Below are positions 6,962 through 14,347 of a stretch of DNA of 37,774 bases, in pieces. The notes under the pieces are model-generated. The model saw only the letters and a list, made by a program, of their open reading frames with translations. It did not search any database and was not told the DNA's origin. Source of the DNA: Candidatus Coproplasma avistercoris (GTDB taxonomy: Bacteria; Bacillota; Clostridia; Christensenellales; Borkfalkiaceae); contig DVIK01000003.1 in assembly GCA_018711385.1 (NCBI GenBank), positions 1-37,774 of the forward strand. The letters run 5' to 3'. The first letter of the stretch is position 1. Each line of letters begins with the position of its first letter. The translations under genes were made by a program, and so were the position numbers.

Positions 6962-7850
6962 AATATGCGGAGTAAAATTCAATAACCCCGTGATAGCGGC
7001 AAGCGGCACTTTCGGCTTCGGCAGGGAGTACGACGAGCTCTACGATATCTCCGCCGCGGGCGGGGTAAGCACCAAGGGGCTCACCCCCGAACGGCGCGAA
7101 GGCAATCCCGTGCCGAGGATAGCCGAGGGCAAGAGCGTTATCCTCAACGCGGTGGGGCTTCAGAACCCGGGCGTGGAGGAGTTCATAAAGAACGACCTCG
7201 GATGGCTGAGCGGCAAGACGCGCGTAATTGCCAACGTTGCGGGCAGGACGCTCGAAGATTACGAGGGCATGTGCACCCGCCTCGACGGGCTTGTGGACAT
7301 GATAGAGCTGAACATCTCCTGCCCCAACGTGCGCGCGGGCGGCATGGCTCTCGGCATAAAGCCGGAGAACGTCGAAGAGGTCACGAGGCTGTGCAGGGGC
7401 GCGCTCAGAAAGACGCCGCTCATAGTCAAGCTCTCCCCCAATGTGGAGAGCATTGCGGCAAACGCGCAGGCGGCGCAGCGCGGCGGCGCGGACTGCATAT
7501 CGCTGATAAACACTCTCACGGGCATGGTGATAGATATCGAAAGGCGCAGGCCGGTGCTCGCCAACAACACGGGCGGCGTCTCTGGCGCGGGCATAATGCC
7601 GATCGCGCTCAGAATGGTCTTCGAGGCGGCGCATGCCGTAAGCATACCCGTCATAGGCATGGGTGGCATAACCTGCGGCCGCGACGCCATAGCGTTCATG
7701 ATGGCGGGCGCGCGCGCCGTTCAGGTGGGTACCGCCAATTTCACCGACAGTTACGCCATTCCCCGCATCGTCCGCGAAACGGAGGAGTGGCTGGAGGCTC
7801 ACGGCATATCCGACGTAAACGAAATAGTCGATACTCTGCAATTAAACTGA
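6945..7850 (+). CDS. pyrD: Dihydroorotate dehydrogenase catalytic subunit, class 1B
   Basis: 301 residues. It is an FMN enzyme oxidising dihydroorotate to orotate; the 1B class partners with PyrK and uses NAD+. Class 1 features include AASGTFGFG at the N-terminus, NAVGLQNPG, the catalytic-Cys motif NISCPNV, and FMN phosphate-binding stretches IPVIGMGGI and ARAVQVGTA. The first 17 bases overlap the preceding membrane-protein gene. pyrE follows 10 bp downstream. Confidence 0.96.
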   Translation: MKLSVEICGVKFNNPVIAASGTFGFGREYDELYDISAAGGVSTKGLTPERREGNPVPRIAEGKSVILNAVGLQNPGVEEFIKNDLGWLSGKTRVIANVAGRTLEDYEGMCTRLDGLVDMIELNISCPNVRAGGMALGIKPENVEEVTRLCRGALRKTPLIVKLSPNVESIAANAQAAQRGGADCISLINTLTGMVIDIERRRPVLANNTGGVSGAGIMPIALRMVFEAAHAVSIPVIGMGGITCGRDAIAFMMAGARAVQVGTANFTDSYAIPRIVRETEEWLEAHGISDVNEIVDTLQLN

Positions 7851-7860
7851 GGAGGAAATC

Positions 7861-8520
7861 ATGGAACTTAACTACAAACAGCGCTTCATTAAATTCATGG
7901 TGGAAAACGGCGTGCTCACTTTCGGCGAGTTCACCTTAAAGAGCGGCAGAAAGGCGCCCTACTTCATAAATACGGGCAACTATAAAACGGGTGCGCAGCT
8001 CGCCCGCCTCGGCGAATACTATGCCGAGTGCATAGCGGGCAACAACATCGAGGGGGAAACGCTCGTCGGCCCCGCATATAAGGGCATACCGCTTGCTGTT
8101 ACCACGGCGGTGGCGCTTTGGAACAACCACGGCAAAGATCTCAATTACTGCTTCGACCGCAAGGAGGCAAAGGACCACGGCGAGGGCGGACTGTTTGTGG
8201 GCAAGCAGCTCACCGACGGCGAAAAGGTCATCATAATCGAGGATGTAATGACCTCCGGCAAGGCGCTGCGCGAAATGCTCCCCAAGCTCGCCGCGGCGGC
8301 AAAGGTCGAAGTTGCGGGCATGGTGATAAGCGTGGACAGGCAGGAAAAGGCGCTCGATTCAGACCTCTCCGCCGTTCAGTCAGCCTATAAGGAATTCGGC
8401 GTAAAGGTATATCCCATCGTCACCATGCAGGACATTATCGAAGCCATCGAACAGGGGGTAATTCCCGGCAGGGAATACCTTGAAAGGATGAAGGAATATC
8501 GCGCCGTCTATGGCGCATAA
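7861..8520 (+). CDS. pyrE: Orotate phosphoribosyltransferase
   Basis: 219 residues. It transfers phosphoribosyl from PRPP to orotate, giving OMP, the substrate of PyrF. The PRPP motif IIIEDVMTSGKA is intact, as are LKSGRKAPYF near the N-terminus and a DRKEAKDHGEGG flexible-loop segment. A strong GAGGAGG ribosome site precedes the ATG. It is the last pyr gene. No carAB, pyrR or uracil permease gene is in the window. Confidence 0.96.
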   Translation: MELNYKQRFIKFMVENGVLTFGEFTLKSGRKAPYFINTGNYKTGAQLARLGEYYAECIAGNNIEGETLVGPAYKGIPLAVTTAVALWNNHGKDLNYCFDRKEAKDHGEGGLFVGKQLTDGEKVIIIEDVMTSGKALREMLPKLAAAAKVEVAGMVISVDRQEKALDSDLSAVQSAYKEFGVKVYPIVTMQDIIEAIEQGVIPGREYLERMKEYRAVYGA

Positions 8521-8528
8521 ATATTGAC

Positions 8529-8549
8529 GGGCGGCGCTGCGCGCCGCCC
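8529..8549 (+). terminator. GC-rich hairpin after pyrE
   Basis: GGGCGGCGC-TGC-GCGCCGCCC is a perfect 9-bp stem just after pyrE. It is followed only by TTGCGCTTT, so it is a weak intrinsic terminator or an mRNA 3'-end stabiliser. The EamA remnant starts 10 bp beyond. Confidence 0.6.
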
Positions 8550-8558
8550 TTGCGCTTT

Positions 8559-8976
8559 ATGTGGATAGTTGCAGCGATCTTATCTGCCGTATTTGCCGGC
8601 ATTACGGCAATATTTTCAAAGTGCGGGGAAAGGGGGCCGATTCAGACGTAGCCACCGCGGTGCCACCTCCGTCGTGCTCGTTCTTGCGTGGCTGATAGTC
8701 CTTCTTACGGGTGCGGGCGCGCGGCTCGGTGCCATAGGCCTGCGTTCGTGGATATTTCTCGTCCTTTCCGGTATTGCCACCGGTGCGTCGTGGCTATGTT
8801 ATTACTATGCCATAGGGCATGGCCAGGTGAGCGTAGTGGTGCCGATAGACAGGCTCAGCATACTCGTTACGGTGTTCTTTTCGCTGATAGTATTCAAAGA
8901 AAAACTCTCGGCAAAGGCATGGGCAGGACTTGCGCTGCTGACTGCCGGCGCCGTGCTCATGGCGGTGTTTACCTAA
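8559..8976 (+). pseudogene. Small EamA/DMT-type transporter, two frameshifts
   Basis: The intact relative would be about 139 residues, a single EamA domain with five TM helices. Frame 1 from ATG 8559 reads MWIVAAILSAVFAGITAIF and on through SKCGERG, then hits a stop. A few codons in a second frame read SDVATAV. The remainder, from SVVLVLAWLIV to LTAGAVLMAVFT, is in the frame of the track ORF at 8569. One missing base in the G-rich AAGGGGGCC and one missing near GCGGTGCCACC would restore a single frame. The homopolymer context makes assembly error as likely as true decay. There is no clear ribosome site. Confidence 0.75.
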
Positions 8977-8997
8977 ATGCCTCACAGAGCAATTGCA

Positions 8998-9050
8998 AAG
9001 CCCCTCTCGGCGGCATATCTGCCGCCGAGAGGGGCTTGGATTTTTATTTT
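8998..9050 (+). terminator. Very strong intrinsic terminator
   Basis: An 18-bp perfect stem (AAGCCCCTCTCGGCGGCA and its complement, loop TATC) is followed by GGATTTTTATTTT. It lies between the EamA remnant and the convergent deacetylase gene, whose stop codon overlaps the T tract. Confidence 0.95.
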
Positions 9051-9744
9051 ACAACACGTCGAACGTATATCCGTTTTCTCTGTAATACCTTATAAGCCTG
9101 CGCGTGGCCTCGGGCGTGCTCGTCTTATATGTTGAATCGTGCGAAAGCAGCACTACGCGGTCCAGCCCCGCAGAAGTCGCTACGGCGGAGTCGAAAAGTT
9201 GTCCTGCGCCTCCGGGGCACTCCGCGTCGCGCGTGCTTGCGTTCCAGTCAACATACCTCATTCCGTGCCCTGCCGCCGCGGCTATCAGTTCTTCGCGCAG
9301 TCCGTAAGATCCTCCCGGGAAGCGGTACAGGTCTGAACGCTTGCCCGTAATACTTTCTATGACGTCGTTGCATCTGTCTATGTCGGCTATAAGGCTGCGC
9401 GGCGAGCTGTAAATTTCACTGTAATTGTGTGTGTAAGAGTGAACCGCCACGGTGTGCCCGCTCTCCGCTTCACGTTTTATAAGATAGTCGCGCCGCTCCG
9501 CCTGCTGTCCGATGATGAAGAACGTGGCTTTTACATTCTCTTCGTCGAGCACGTCCAGGATTTTGGGCGTCACCCTGTCGCTCGGGCCGTCGTCGAATGT
9601 AAGATACACCGTTTTTGGCGTCTGCGCCGATGCGGAGGCAAGCGAAAAGGCCTCGGTCGAGTTGTTTCGGCCGTAAGCTATCCACAGCACGGCAAATGCC
9701 ACCGCGAGTATCGCCGCCGCGGCGGCAAAGTACTTTCTGTTCAT
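9049..9744 (-). CDS. Polysaccharide deacetylase (NodB domain), membrane-anchored
   Basis: 231 residues from the preferred ATG at 9744. This start gives a clean N-terminal signal anchor (NRKYFAAAAAILAVAFAVLW) with extracytoplasmic catalysis; the track's ATG (9816) adds 24 non-hydrophobic residues. NodB motifs are all visible: TFDDGPS (catalytic Asp pair), HSYTH (H-x3-H metal ligands), RFPGGSY, a VDWN segment and LLSHD near the end. These metal-dependent enzymes remove N-acetyl groups from peptidoglycan or related glycans. The exact substrate is unknown. No Shine-Dalgarno is evident at either start. Confidence 0.88.
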   Translation of the reverse strand: MNRKYFAAAAAILAVAFAVLWIAYGRNNSTEAFSLASASAQTPKTVYLTFDDGPSDRVTPKILDVLDEENVKATFFIIGQQAERRDYLIKREAESGHTVAVHSYTHNYSEIYSSPRSLIADIDRCNDVIESITGKRSDLYRFPGGSYGLREELIAAAAGHGMRYVDWNASTRDAECPGGAGQLFDSAVATSAGLDRVVLLSHDSTYKTSTPEATRRLIRYYRENGYTFDVL

Positions 9745-9870
9745 ACAATAAGGTTGCGCGCTTTGCGTAAAATTACAGCAGCTCAAAAAATTTTTTACGC
9801 AAAATTTACTTTTCATGTTTATTTGGTCGTTTGCCGCACATACTGCTTTTAGCTTTCAAGGAGGTTTATT

Positions 9871-10026
9871 ATGAGATTGAACAGCGGCGATTACGCGCCC
9901 CGCAGCGGCTCTTACAAGGTAGTTGACAGCCAGGGCAAAACGGTGAACACCATCTATATCGCGGAGGGCGAAACCTTGCCTCCCACGCAGACCAGCGGCT
10001 GCCACTACGAATTTACCGAAGAATAA
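9871..10026 (+). CDS. YjzC-like small protein
   Basis: 51 residues; missing from the ORF track because of its length. AAGGAGG sits eight bases before the ATG. The sequence opens with SGDYAPRSGSYKVVDSQG and ends with GETLPPTQTSGCHYEF. This pattern (G-x-APxSG-Y ... G-E-x-x-PP) resembles the YjzC family of small Firmicute proteins of unknown function. It is a single-gene unit closed by a strong terminator. Confidence 0.8.
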   Translation: MRLNSGDYAPRSGSYKVVDSQGKTVNTIYIAEGETLPPTQTSGCHYEFTEE

Positions 10027-10045
10027 AAGCTACACTTAAAGAAGA

Positions 10046-10079
10046 AGGGCGGAGGGAATTCCTCCGCCCTGAGTTTTTT
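10046..10079 (+). terminator. Intrinsic terminator of YjzC-like gene
   Basis: AGGGCGGAGG-GAATT-CCTCCGCCCT (10-bp stem) followed by GAGTTTTTT. Confidence 0.95.
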
Positions 10080-10100
10080 ATGTAAATGTAAATATCGGCT

Positions 10101-10544
10101 TTACGGCAGGTATTCAATAATTTTCTTTCTTTGCCTTGCGTATTCCAAAGTCTGCGCGGCGCCTCCCCATGAGCGGCGTACGCAGGCAAACAGTACGTCA
10201 GCGTTGTCTATCATCCATTCATTGCGGCGGATGATGGCATATTTAAGCGGTACGCGCTCCAATGGCGGATAGAACGTTTCATTGAAATATTCGTTGAGTA
10301 TGTTTATCCGTTCGAGGAATTCGGGGTAGATATACGGGATCACAAGGCAGTTGCGGATATTAGTGAAGCGTTTTTGCAGGTTCTTGACGCACTCTGCGGC
10401 AAAAAGGTCAAAGTTGCCGCTGCCTCCGTTATAGCAAACGAGCCTTTCGTTTCGTTGCGCATAGCCTTCAAGCAGCTCCGATAAAAGTTTCTCCGATGCC
10501 GACGTTTTTCTGAAATCTCTATGTCCGCAGAATGTTACTGTCAT
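10101..10544 (-). CDS. SLOG-family Rossmann-fold protein
   Basis: 147 residues. It begins TVTFCGHRDF, the signature of the YpsA/DprA-related SLOG proteins. GGSGNFDLFAAECV is the probable nucleotide-binding turn, and SWGGAAQTLEYA is the late glycine-rich motif. SLOG proteins bind nucleotides or modified nucleotides, sometimes in conflict or stress systems. The specific ligand is unknown. It has its own promoter (-35 TTTGCA, 17 bp, TATAAT, at 10591-10563 on the minus strand) and no strong ribosome site. It sits at the edge of the accessory island. Confidence 0.75.
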   Translation of the reverse strand: MTVTFCGHRDFRKTSASEKLLSELLEGYAQRNERLVCYNGGSGNFDLFAAECVKNLQKRFTNIRNCLVIPYIYPEFLERINILNEYFNETFYPPLERVPLKYAIIRRNEWMIDNADVLFACVRRSWGGAAQTLEYARQRKKIIEYLP

Positions 10545-10562
10545 AGGGGATACCTTACGGGT

Positions 10563-10591
10563 ATTATAACATAATACTTTGTAAATGCAAA
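10563..10591 (-). promoter_or_regulatory. Promoter of SLOG gene
   Basis: Minus strand: TTTGCA, 17-bp spacer, TATAAT. The -10 box lies 18 bp before the ATG. Confidence 0.6.
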
Positions 10592-10690
10592 GCGAAATCG
10601 AAGTACTGCGGATACGCTCAGTATAAAAATTTCAAATTAGAATATACTGTTACCGACTATTTTCCTGCTAAGGTGAGGAGGTTGGTATAG

Positions 10691-10930
10691 GTGACACTTG
10701 CAGAGGCGCTGTCTTTGCGTATAAATCAGCTCATGGAAGAAAAAAGCCTTACGCAATACAGGCTTGCTCAGCTCAGCGGTCTTGCCGAAACAACCATAGC
10801 CGATATTCGTAAGATGCGTAACAAAGGTACAAATATACAGAACATAAATGCCATTGCGCAGGGACTGGAGATGGATCTGACGGAGTTTTTTAATTCGCCG
10901 CTTTTTTCGCATGAAAATATAACCGATTGA
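10691..10930 (+). CDS. XRE-family transcriptional regulator (79 aa)
   Basis: A single Cro/CI helix-turn-helix domain fills the protein: LTQYRLAQLSGLAETTIADI is the HTH core and INAIAQGLEMDLTEFF the following helices. The start is GTG at 10691 with GAGGAGG upstream. It lacks an effector domain, so it is a small repressor-like protein. A second, different XRE gene follows 48 bp later; the pair opens the AT-rich island. Target unknown. Confidence 0.85.
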   Translation: MTLAEALSLRINQLMEEKSLTQYRLAQLSGLAETTIADIRKMRNKGTNIQNINAIAQGLEMDLTEFFNSPLFSHENITD

Positions 10931-10978
10931 AAGAGATAGAAAAAATATTTTATTGGTGGATTCTTTGTGGAGAGCAGC

Positions 10979-11287
10979 ATGACTGTACAACAGAGGATAG
11001 AAGAGTTATTGAAGCAACGCGGCTGGTCTAAATATAAACTTGCAAAAGAGGCGGGCTTTTATCCCGCAACGGTTTACGATTGGTTTAACGATAAGGGCTA
11101 TACGCCTGACAGAAATTCAATAGAGAGTATTTGCCTTGCGTTTGGTATAACTCAGGCGGAATTTTATAGCGGAGTGGACGAGGGTAACCTCGATACAGAG
11201 CAGACGGCGCTGCTCGAGTTGTTTGCGAAGATCCCGAAAGATAAGCGAAAGATCGTTTTCGAGCTTTTGAAAACATTGGCGGATTAA
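10979..11287 (+). CDS. XRE-family transcriptional regulator (102 aa)
   Basis: The HTH occupies about residues 3-65: WSKYKLAKEAGFYPATVYDW then SIESICLAFGITQAEFYSG. A short C-terminal helix (LLELFAKIPKDKRKIVFELL) is a typical dimerisation tail. ATG 10979 is preferred over the in-frame GTG at 10967 because GGAGAG lies just before it. It probably shares a transcript with the upstream XRE gene and ends at a strong terminator. Confidence 0.85.
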   Translation: MTVQQRIEELLKQRGWSKYKLAKEAGFYPATVYDWFNDKGYTPDRNSIESICLAFGITQAEFYSGVDEGNLDTEQTALLELFAKIPKDKRKIVFELLKTLAD

Positions 11288-11303
11288 AGGAAAGGCTATG
11301 AAA

Positions 11304-11348
11304 AAGCCCTGCAAGATATGCGCTATCTTGCAGGGCTTAATGTTTTTT
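11304..11348 (+). terminator. Intrinsic terminator after XRE pair
   Basis: AAGCCCTGCAAGATA pairs perfectly with TATCTTGCAGGGCTT (loop TGCGC), followed by a T6 run. Confidence 0.95.
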
Positions 11349-11540
11349 CTGCCGCATACTGCCCCTTTCCGCGAGCGGAACGCCTTCGGCAGGACTTGCC
11401 GCTGCCGCGTCAAAGTCCGAACCGAGCCGTTTCGAGCGACCGACAAGCAACTTAAAAAACCGAGCGGCAGACTGATGTCTGTCCTCTCGATTTGTCTTTA
11501 ATGTACAAAAAGGCTGCGTTTAAAGTGCTTTTGTATGTAA
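11349..11540. other. Noncoding stretch with several small inverted repeats
   Basis: No convincing gene. TTCCGC-GA-GCGGAA and CAGAC-TGAT-GTCTG are short perfect inverted repeats. The track ORFs here (11298-11501 and 11117-11446) lack ribosome sites and protein-like composition. It could hold a small RNA or the remnant of an insertion. Confidence 0.3.
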
Positions 11541-11564
11541 AAAACAGAGGAAAATATCTGTTTT
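11541..11564 (-). terminator. Terminator of AAA+ gene
   Basis: AAAACAGA and TCTGTTTT form an 8-bp A/T-flanked hairpin. On the minus strand it runs into TTTTTT directly after the AAA+ stop codon. Confidence 0.75.
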
Positions 11565-13025
11565 TTATGATAGGGTTTTTATTCCTCCAAGTTGATTCAA
11601 TATTTTTTCGCACTCGGGTTTGAAAATGTTTCCTTTATCTACGAGGATAGGCATCAGCTTTCTGATAAGTTCGGCGTTTGCTTCAATAATCTGTTTTGCT
11701 CTTTTGTAGCAATCGTCAATTATTTTATCGAACTCGTCATTAACTTTATTCAGTTTTTCCCGGGTATATTCAATGTCGTCGTTGCGGCCGCTCGTATACC
11801 TTAATTCCAGTCCCATCAGCCCGTCTCTCGACATGCCCAAAAGGATACAATCCACCGTTGTGAGCAGATAATATGTATTATTGTAAAGTTTTTTCAGTAC
11901 TACTTCCTCGGCGATGTAACCTCCCATGATCGCGCAAATAGCATTAAGATAGTCTGATTTTGTGTAGTAGAAGTTGAAATCTTCTTCTTCGTCGTCATAG
12001 TCATATTCGTCATCGTCATCATCATCATCGTCATAGTTTCTGTCGCGGAAGCCTATGCCGCCATTTCCCGAAGTTTCATCGTCGGAATGAATGTTGAAAT
12101 CAATGCCGTCTTCATCGTCGAAATCATCGTCGTATCGGCTTATCGCCGCATTGAAGTACAAGTTGCAGACTGTATCGTTGCCAAGTCTCAACAGGTAATC
12201 ACCGGAATTCAAGCTCCGTGCCACTATAAAGCAACCTATGTTGCGGCAGGCATTTACCATATCGGCCTGTGTGGGCATCTTTCGCGGTAAATCTTCCGAT
12301 TTGCTTTCAAGTATGCGTTCCTTTATCAGTTTTTCCGAAATAAATCCGTTTTCGTCCGATTGTAAAACGCATTCGTTTACCAGAGTCTCGAGCGCCGCAC
12401 ACGAAAAACCGTTGCACAGTTTTGCAAGTTCTTCCATTGTCATCTCAAACGCGCAACTCGTCTTTCCGGCGTAAAACCTGAGTATCTCCACACGCGAGGG
12501 GTAATCCGGATTGCCGATATGTATTTTTTTGTCGATCCTGCCGGGACGGACGAGGGTAGAGGGCAGATTTTCGTAGTTGTTGCAGGTCGCAACAAAAATG
12601 AAATTTTTATTGCTGTTCATGCCGTCGATAAGGGTGAGAAGTTGCGCCAGAATGGCTTTTGAGTGGTCGGAGTAGTATTCTTCGCTTACGTTAGGCAGCA
12701 CTTTGTCCATTTCGTCAAAGAAAATCATCGTCGGCTTGTTGGATTTTCGTGCACTGTCAAAGGCTTTCTTTATCCTTTTAAGAAGCGAACTTTTATCTCC
12801 CGGATTGCCAAGGTCTATGTTTATCATTTCAAGATTGCATAGACTTGCCATTACTTTTGCAAACAATGTTTTGCCCGTTCCCGTTTCGCCGTAAAAAATT
12901 ATGCCTTTGGGTAGTTTTGCTCCGCGCGCCAAGTACATATCTCTGTTATTTATTATTTCGCAAATCCTTTTAAGTTCCTCCTTTTCCTGCGAGTATCCCG
13001 CTATATCCGTTAATTTGTAATTCAT
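11565..13025 (-). CDS. FtsH-like AAA+ ATPase with inactivated M41 peptidase domain
   Basis: 486 residues. The AAA+ module (about 1-245) is intact: DIAGYSQEKEELKRI start, Walker A GETGTGKT (46-53), Walker B MIFFDE (100-105) and second region of homology LVRPGRID with arginine fingers. The C-terminal part keeps the FtsH M41 layout (MGGYIAEEVVL, then a long KRAKQIIEANAELIRKL helix). However, the zinc motif HExGH is replaced: ACRNIGCFIVA (259-269) carries R-N-I-G-C. An Asp/Glu-rich insertion (about 298-350, including eight consecutive Asp) interrupts the domain, and there is no N-terminal membrane anchor. It should be a soluble, non-proteolytic unfoldase or remodeller. GGAGGTG precedes the ATG. 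It is divergent from the WYL gene and shares its upstream region. Confidence 0.85.
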   Translation of the reverse strand: MNYKLTDIAGYSQEKEELKRICEIINNRDMYLARGAKLPKGIIFYGETGTGKTLFAKVMASLCNLEMINIDLGNPGDKSSLLKRIKKAFDSARKSNKPTMIFFDEMDKVLPNVSEEYYSDHSKAILAQLLTLIDGMNSNKNFIFVATCNNYENLPSTLVRPGRIDKKIHIGNPDYPSRVEILRFYAGKTSCAFEMTMEELAKLCNGFSCAALETLVNECVLQSDENGFISEKLIKERILESKSEDLPRKMPTQADMVNACRNIGCFIVARSLNSGDYLLRLGNDTVCNLYFNAAISRYDDDFDDEDGIDFNIHSDDETSGNGGIGFRDRNYDDDDDDDDEYDYDDEEEDFNFYYTKSDYLNAICAIMGGYIAEEVVLKKLYNNTYYLLTTVDCILLGMSRDGLMGLELRYTSGRNDDIEYTREKLNKVNDEFDKIIDDCYKRAKQIIEANAELIRKLMPILVDKGNIFKPECEKILNQLGGIKTLS

Positions 13026-13058
13026 GTTTTCACCTCCGTAAATTTTGTTTGTAGTTTC

Positions 13059-13087
13059 ATTTTACACCATCTGCATAATAGTGTAAT
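13059..13087 (-). promoter_or_regulatory. Promoter of AAA+ gene
   Basis: Minus strand: ATTACA, 17-bp spacer, TAAAAT. It gives a leader of about 30 nt containing the GGAGGTG ribosome site. Confidence 0.55.
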
Positions 13088-13110
13088 ACCGCAAAATGGT
13101 AAATATTTTT

Positions 13111-13165
13111 GACCCCTTTTTTATGCTCACGTTCAGCTTAATTTGCTTGATTTATGACCCCTTTT
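13111..13165. repeat. Paired direct repeats GACCCCTTTT in the divergent promoter region
   Basis: Two identical 10-mers lie at 13111-13120 and 13156-13165, start to start 45 bp apart. The second lies between the -35 and -10 of the WYL gene promoter; the first lies upstream of both promoters. They are good candidates for operators of the adjacent WYL regulator. Confidence 0.6.
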
Positions 13166-13175
13166 AGGGTACAAT
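13147..13175 (+). promoter_or_regulatory. Promoter of WYL regulator gene
   Basis: TTGATT (13147-13152), 17-bp spacer, TACAAT (13170-13175). The spacer contains the second GACCCCTTTT repeat, suggesting autorepression. Confidence 0.65.
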
Positions 13176-13196
13176 ACAATAAACGGAGGGAAATTT

Positions 13197-14189
13197 ATGG
13201 ATGAAAAAATAAAGATCAGCGCGCCAAAATCGGTGTACGAACTTTTAAAAAAGGACTGTGAAGATTTCAAAATAACCAAGCCTGACGGTTCTCCTAACAT
13301 GAATGCGTTTCTGAATGGTATAGTTTCTAATTACTATGAGGAATTTGCCGGCGCGGAAGAAAAATTGCGCGACGAGGTAAGCAAAGCCGTTGGAATAGTT
13401 CCGGACCGCTATCGTGAGTCGGTTCTTTTGGATGTGCTGAAGGTATTCACAAAAAAGCAATCGGATAGCGAAAATAAACAGAGCAAGGTCTTTGCTTTCA
13501 AGCCAACCAGGAACGCGGAAAAGGCGGTAATATACATAGAAAATTTACTGTTGCAAAACGAATCGCTCTCTTCGTATTACAGAAGATTGTTTACTGCATA
13601 TTCTCAGAAGACGAAGAACGAACGGGAAAAAATACTTTTCAAGGAGAATTATTTCCTTTTGGTGAAATCGGTTAAAAAGGGAGTAAAGGTGTGTATTTCT
13701 TTTGCGAACGACAATGTTATAAAAGGTGCATCAGTCTATACTGTATGCGCGGCAAAGGAGGAGCTTTTCAATTATGTGCTTTTCTATAACGGCAAACAGA
13801 ATGTTACCGCGAGGCTTGCTGCGGTAAAAACGGTATCGTTACTCGCCGAAAAAAGCGAGATTCCGGAAGGTAATGCAGATCTGTTCAGGCGACAGGCGGA
13901 GTGTGCGCCGCAGTACCCTATGTATAATACAGACAGAGAGCCTATAAAAGTACGGCTTACAGAAAAGGGTAAAGAGCTGTTTAAAAAAATTTATCTGTAT
14001 CGGCCGACGCCCGTCAGTGTAGAGGGGGATATTTATACGTTTAAATGTTCCGCAAACCAGCTTTTATATTACTTTGAACGCTTCGGCGACAGCGCAATCA
14101 TCCTTTCTCCCAAAAAACTTGGTATTTTTATGCGCAACTACTATTATTTTGCTTATAAAAAGTATAAGTCGCTTTACAGCAGAGATTGA
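13197..14189 (+). CDS. Probable WYL-domain transcriptional regulator
   Basis: 330 residues. The N-terminus (about 1-50; KIKISAPKSVYELLKKDC then NMNAFLNGIVSNYYEEF) resembles a ribbon-helix-helix-type DNA-binding region, not the usual winged helix. The middle (about 155-240) fits a WYL sensor fold: VKKGVKVCISF, then YVLFYNGKQNVTARLAAV. The end FERFGDSAIILSPKKLGIFM resembles the C-terminal extension found after WYL domains. WYL proteins bind ligands or nucleic acids and often control defence or island genes. GGAGGG lies upstream of the ATG. It is divergent from the dead-peptidase AAA+ gene, whose likely regulator it is. The assignment rests on pattern similarity only. Confidence 0.6.
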   Translation: MDEKIKISAPKSVYELLKKDCEDFKITKPDGSPNMNAFLNGIVSNYYEEFAGAEEKLRDEVSKAVGIVPDRYRESVLLDVLKVFTKKQSDSENKQSKVFAFKPTRNAEKAVIYIENLLLQNESLSSYYRRLFTAYSQKTKNEREKILFKENYFLLVKSVKKGVKVCISFANDNVIKGASVYTVCAAKEELFNYVLFYNGKQNVTARLAAVKTVSLLAEKSEIPEGNADLFRRQAECAPQYPMYNTDREPIKVRLTEKGKELFKKIYLYRPTPVSVEGDIYTFKCSANQLLYYFERFGDSAIILSPKKLGIFMRNYYYFAYKKYKSLYSRD

Positions 14190-14347
14190 AAGAGTATCAG
14201 TCGTTGTATGAGTAAGTAATGCTCATAAAATGGCGTTGCTGATATATATCTCATCAGACTCAGTGTTTGACAAGTAAAAACCCGAACCGTTTATTTTTAT
14301 CGGTTCGGGTTTTAAAATGTAAAAAATTATTTAAAAGGAGAAAGACA
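14190..14347. other. Spacer holding the probable left end of the IS element
   Basis: It contains CTGAT...ATCAG (about 14239-14257) and the strong hairpin described separately. I could not identify a left terminal inverted repeat matching the right side of the IS. Confidence 0.3.
14277..14313. terminator. Bidirectional hairpin upstream of transposase
   Basis: AAAACCCGAACCG pairs perfectly with CGGTTCGGGTTTT (13 bp, A/T-flanked on both sides). It would terminate read-through from the WYL gene and could shield the transposase from outside transcription. Confidence 0.8.

Noticed and set aside
6951-7841. 296-residue minus-strand ORF
   Set aside because: Antisense to pyrD, which is unambiguous.
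10550-10690. Attachment-site repeat matching the tRNA-Thr 3' end at the far island boundary
   Set aside because: No stretch resembling the tRNA T arm or acceptor was found here or up to 11,560 by eye.
11298-11501. 67-residue plus-strand ORF after the XRE pair
   Set aside because: It starts inside the intrinsic terminator and has no ribosome site or protein-like composition.
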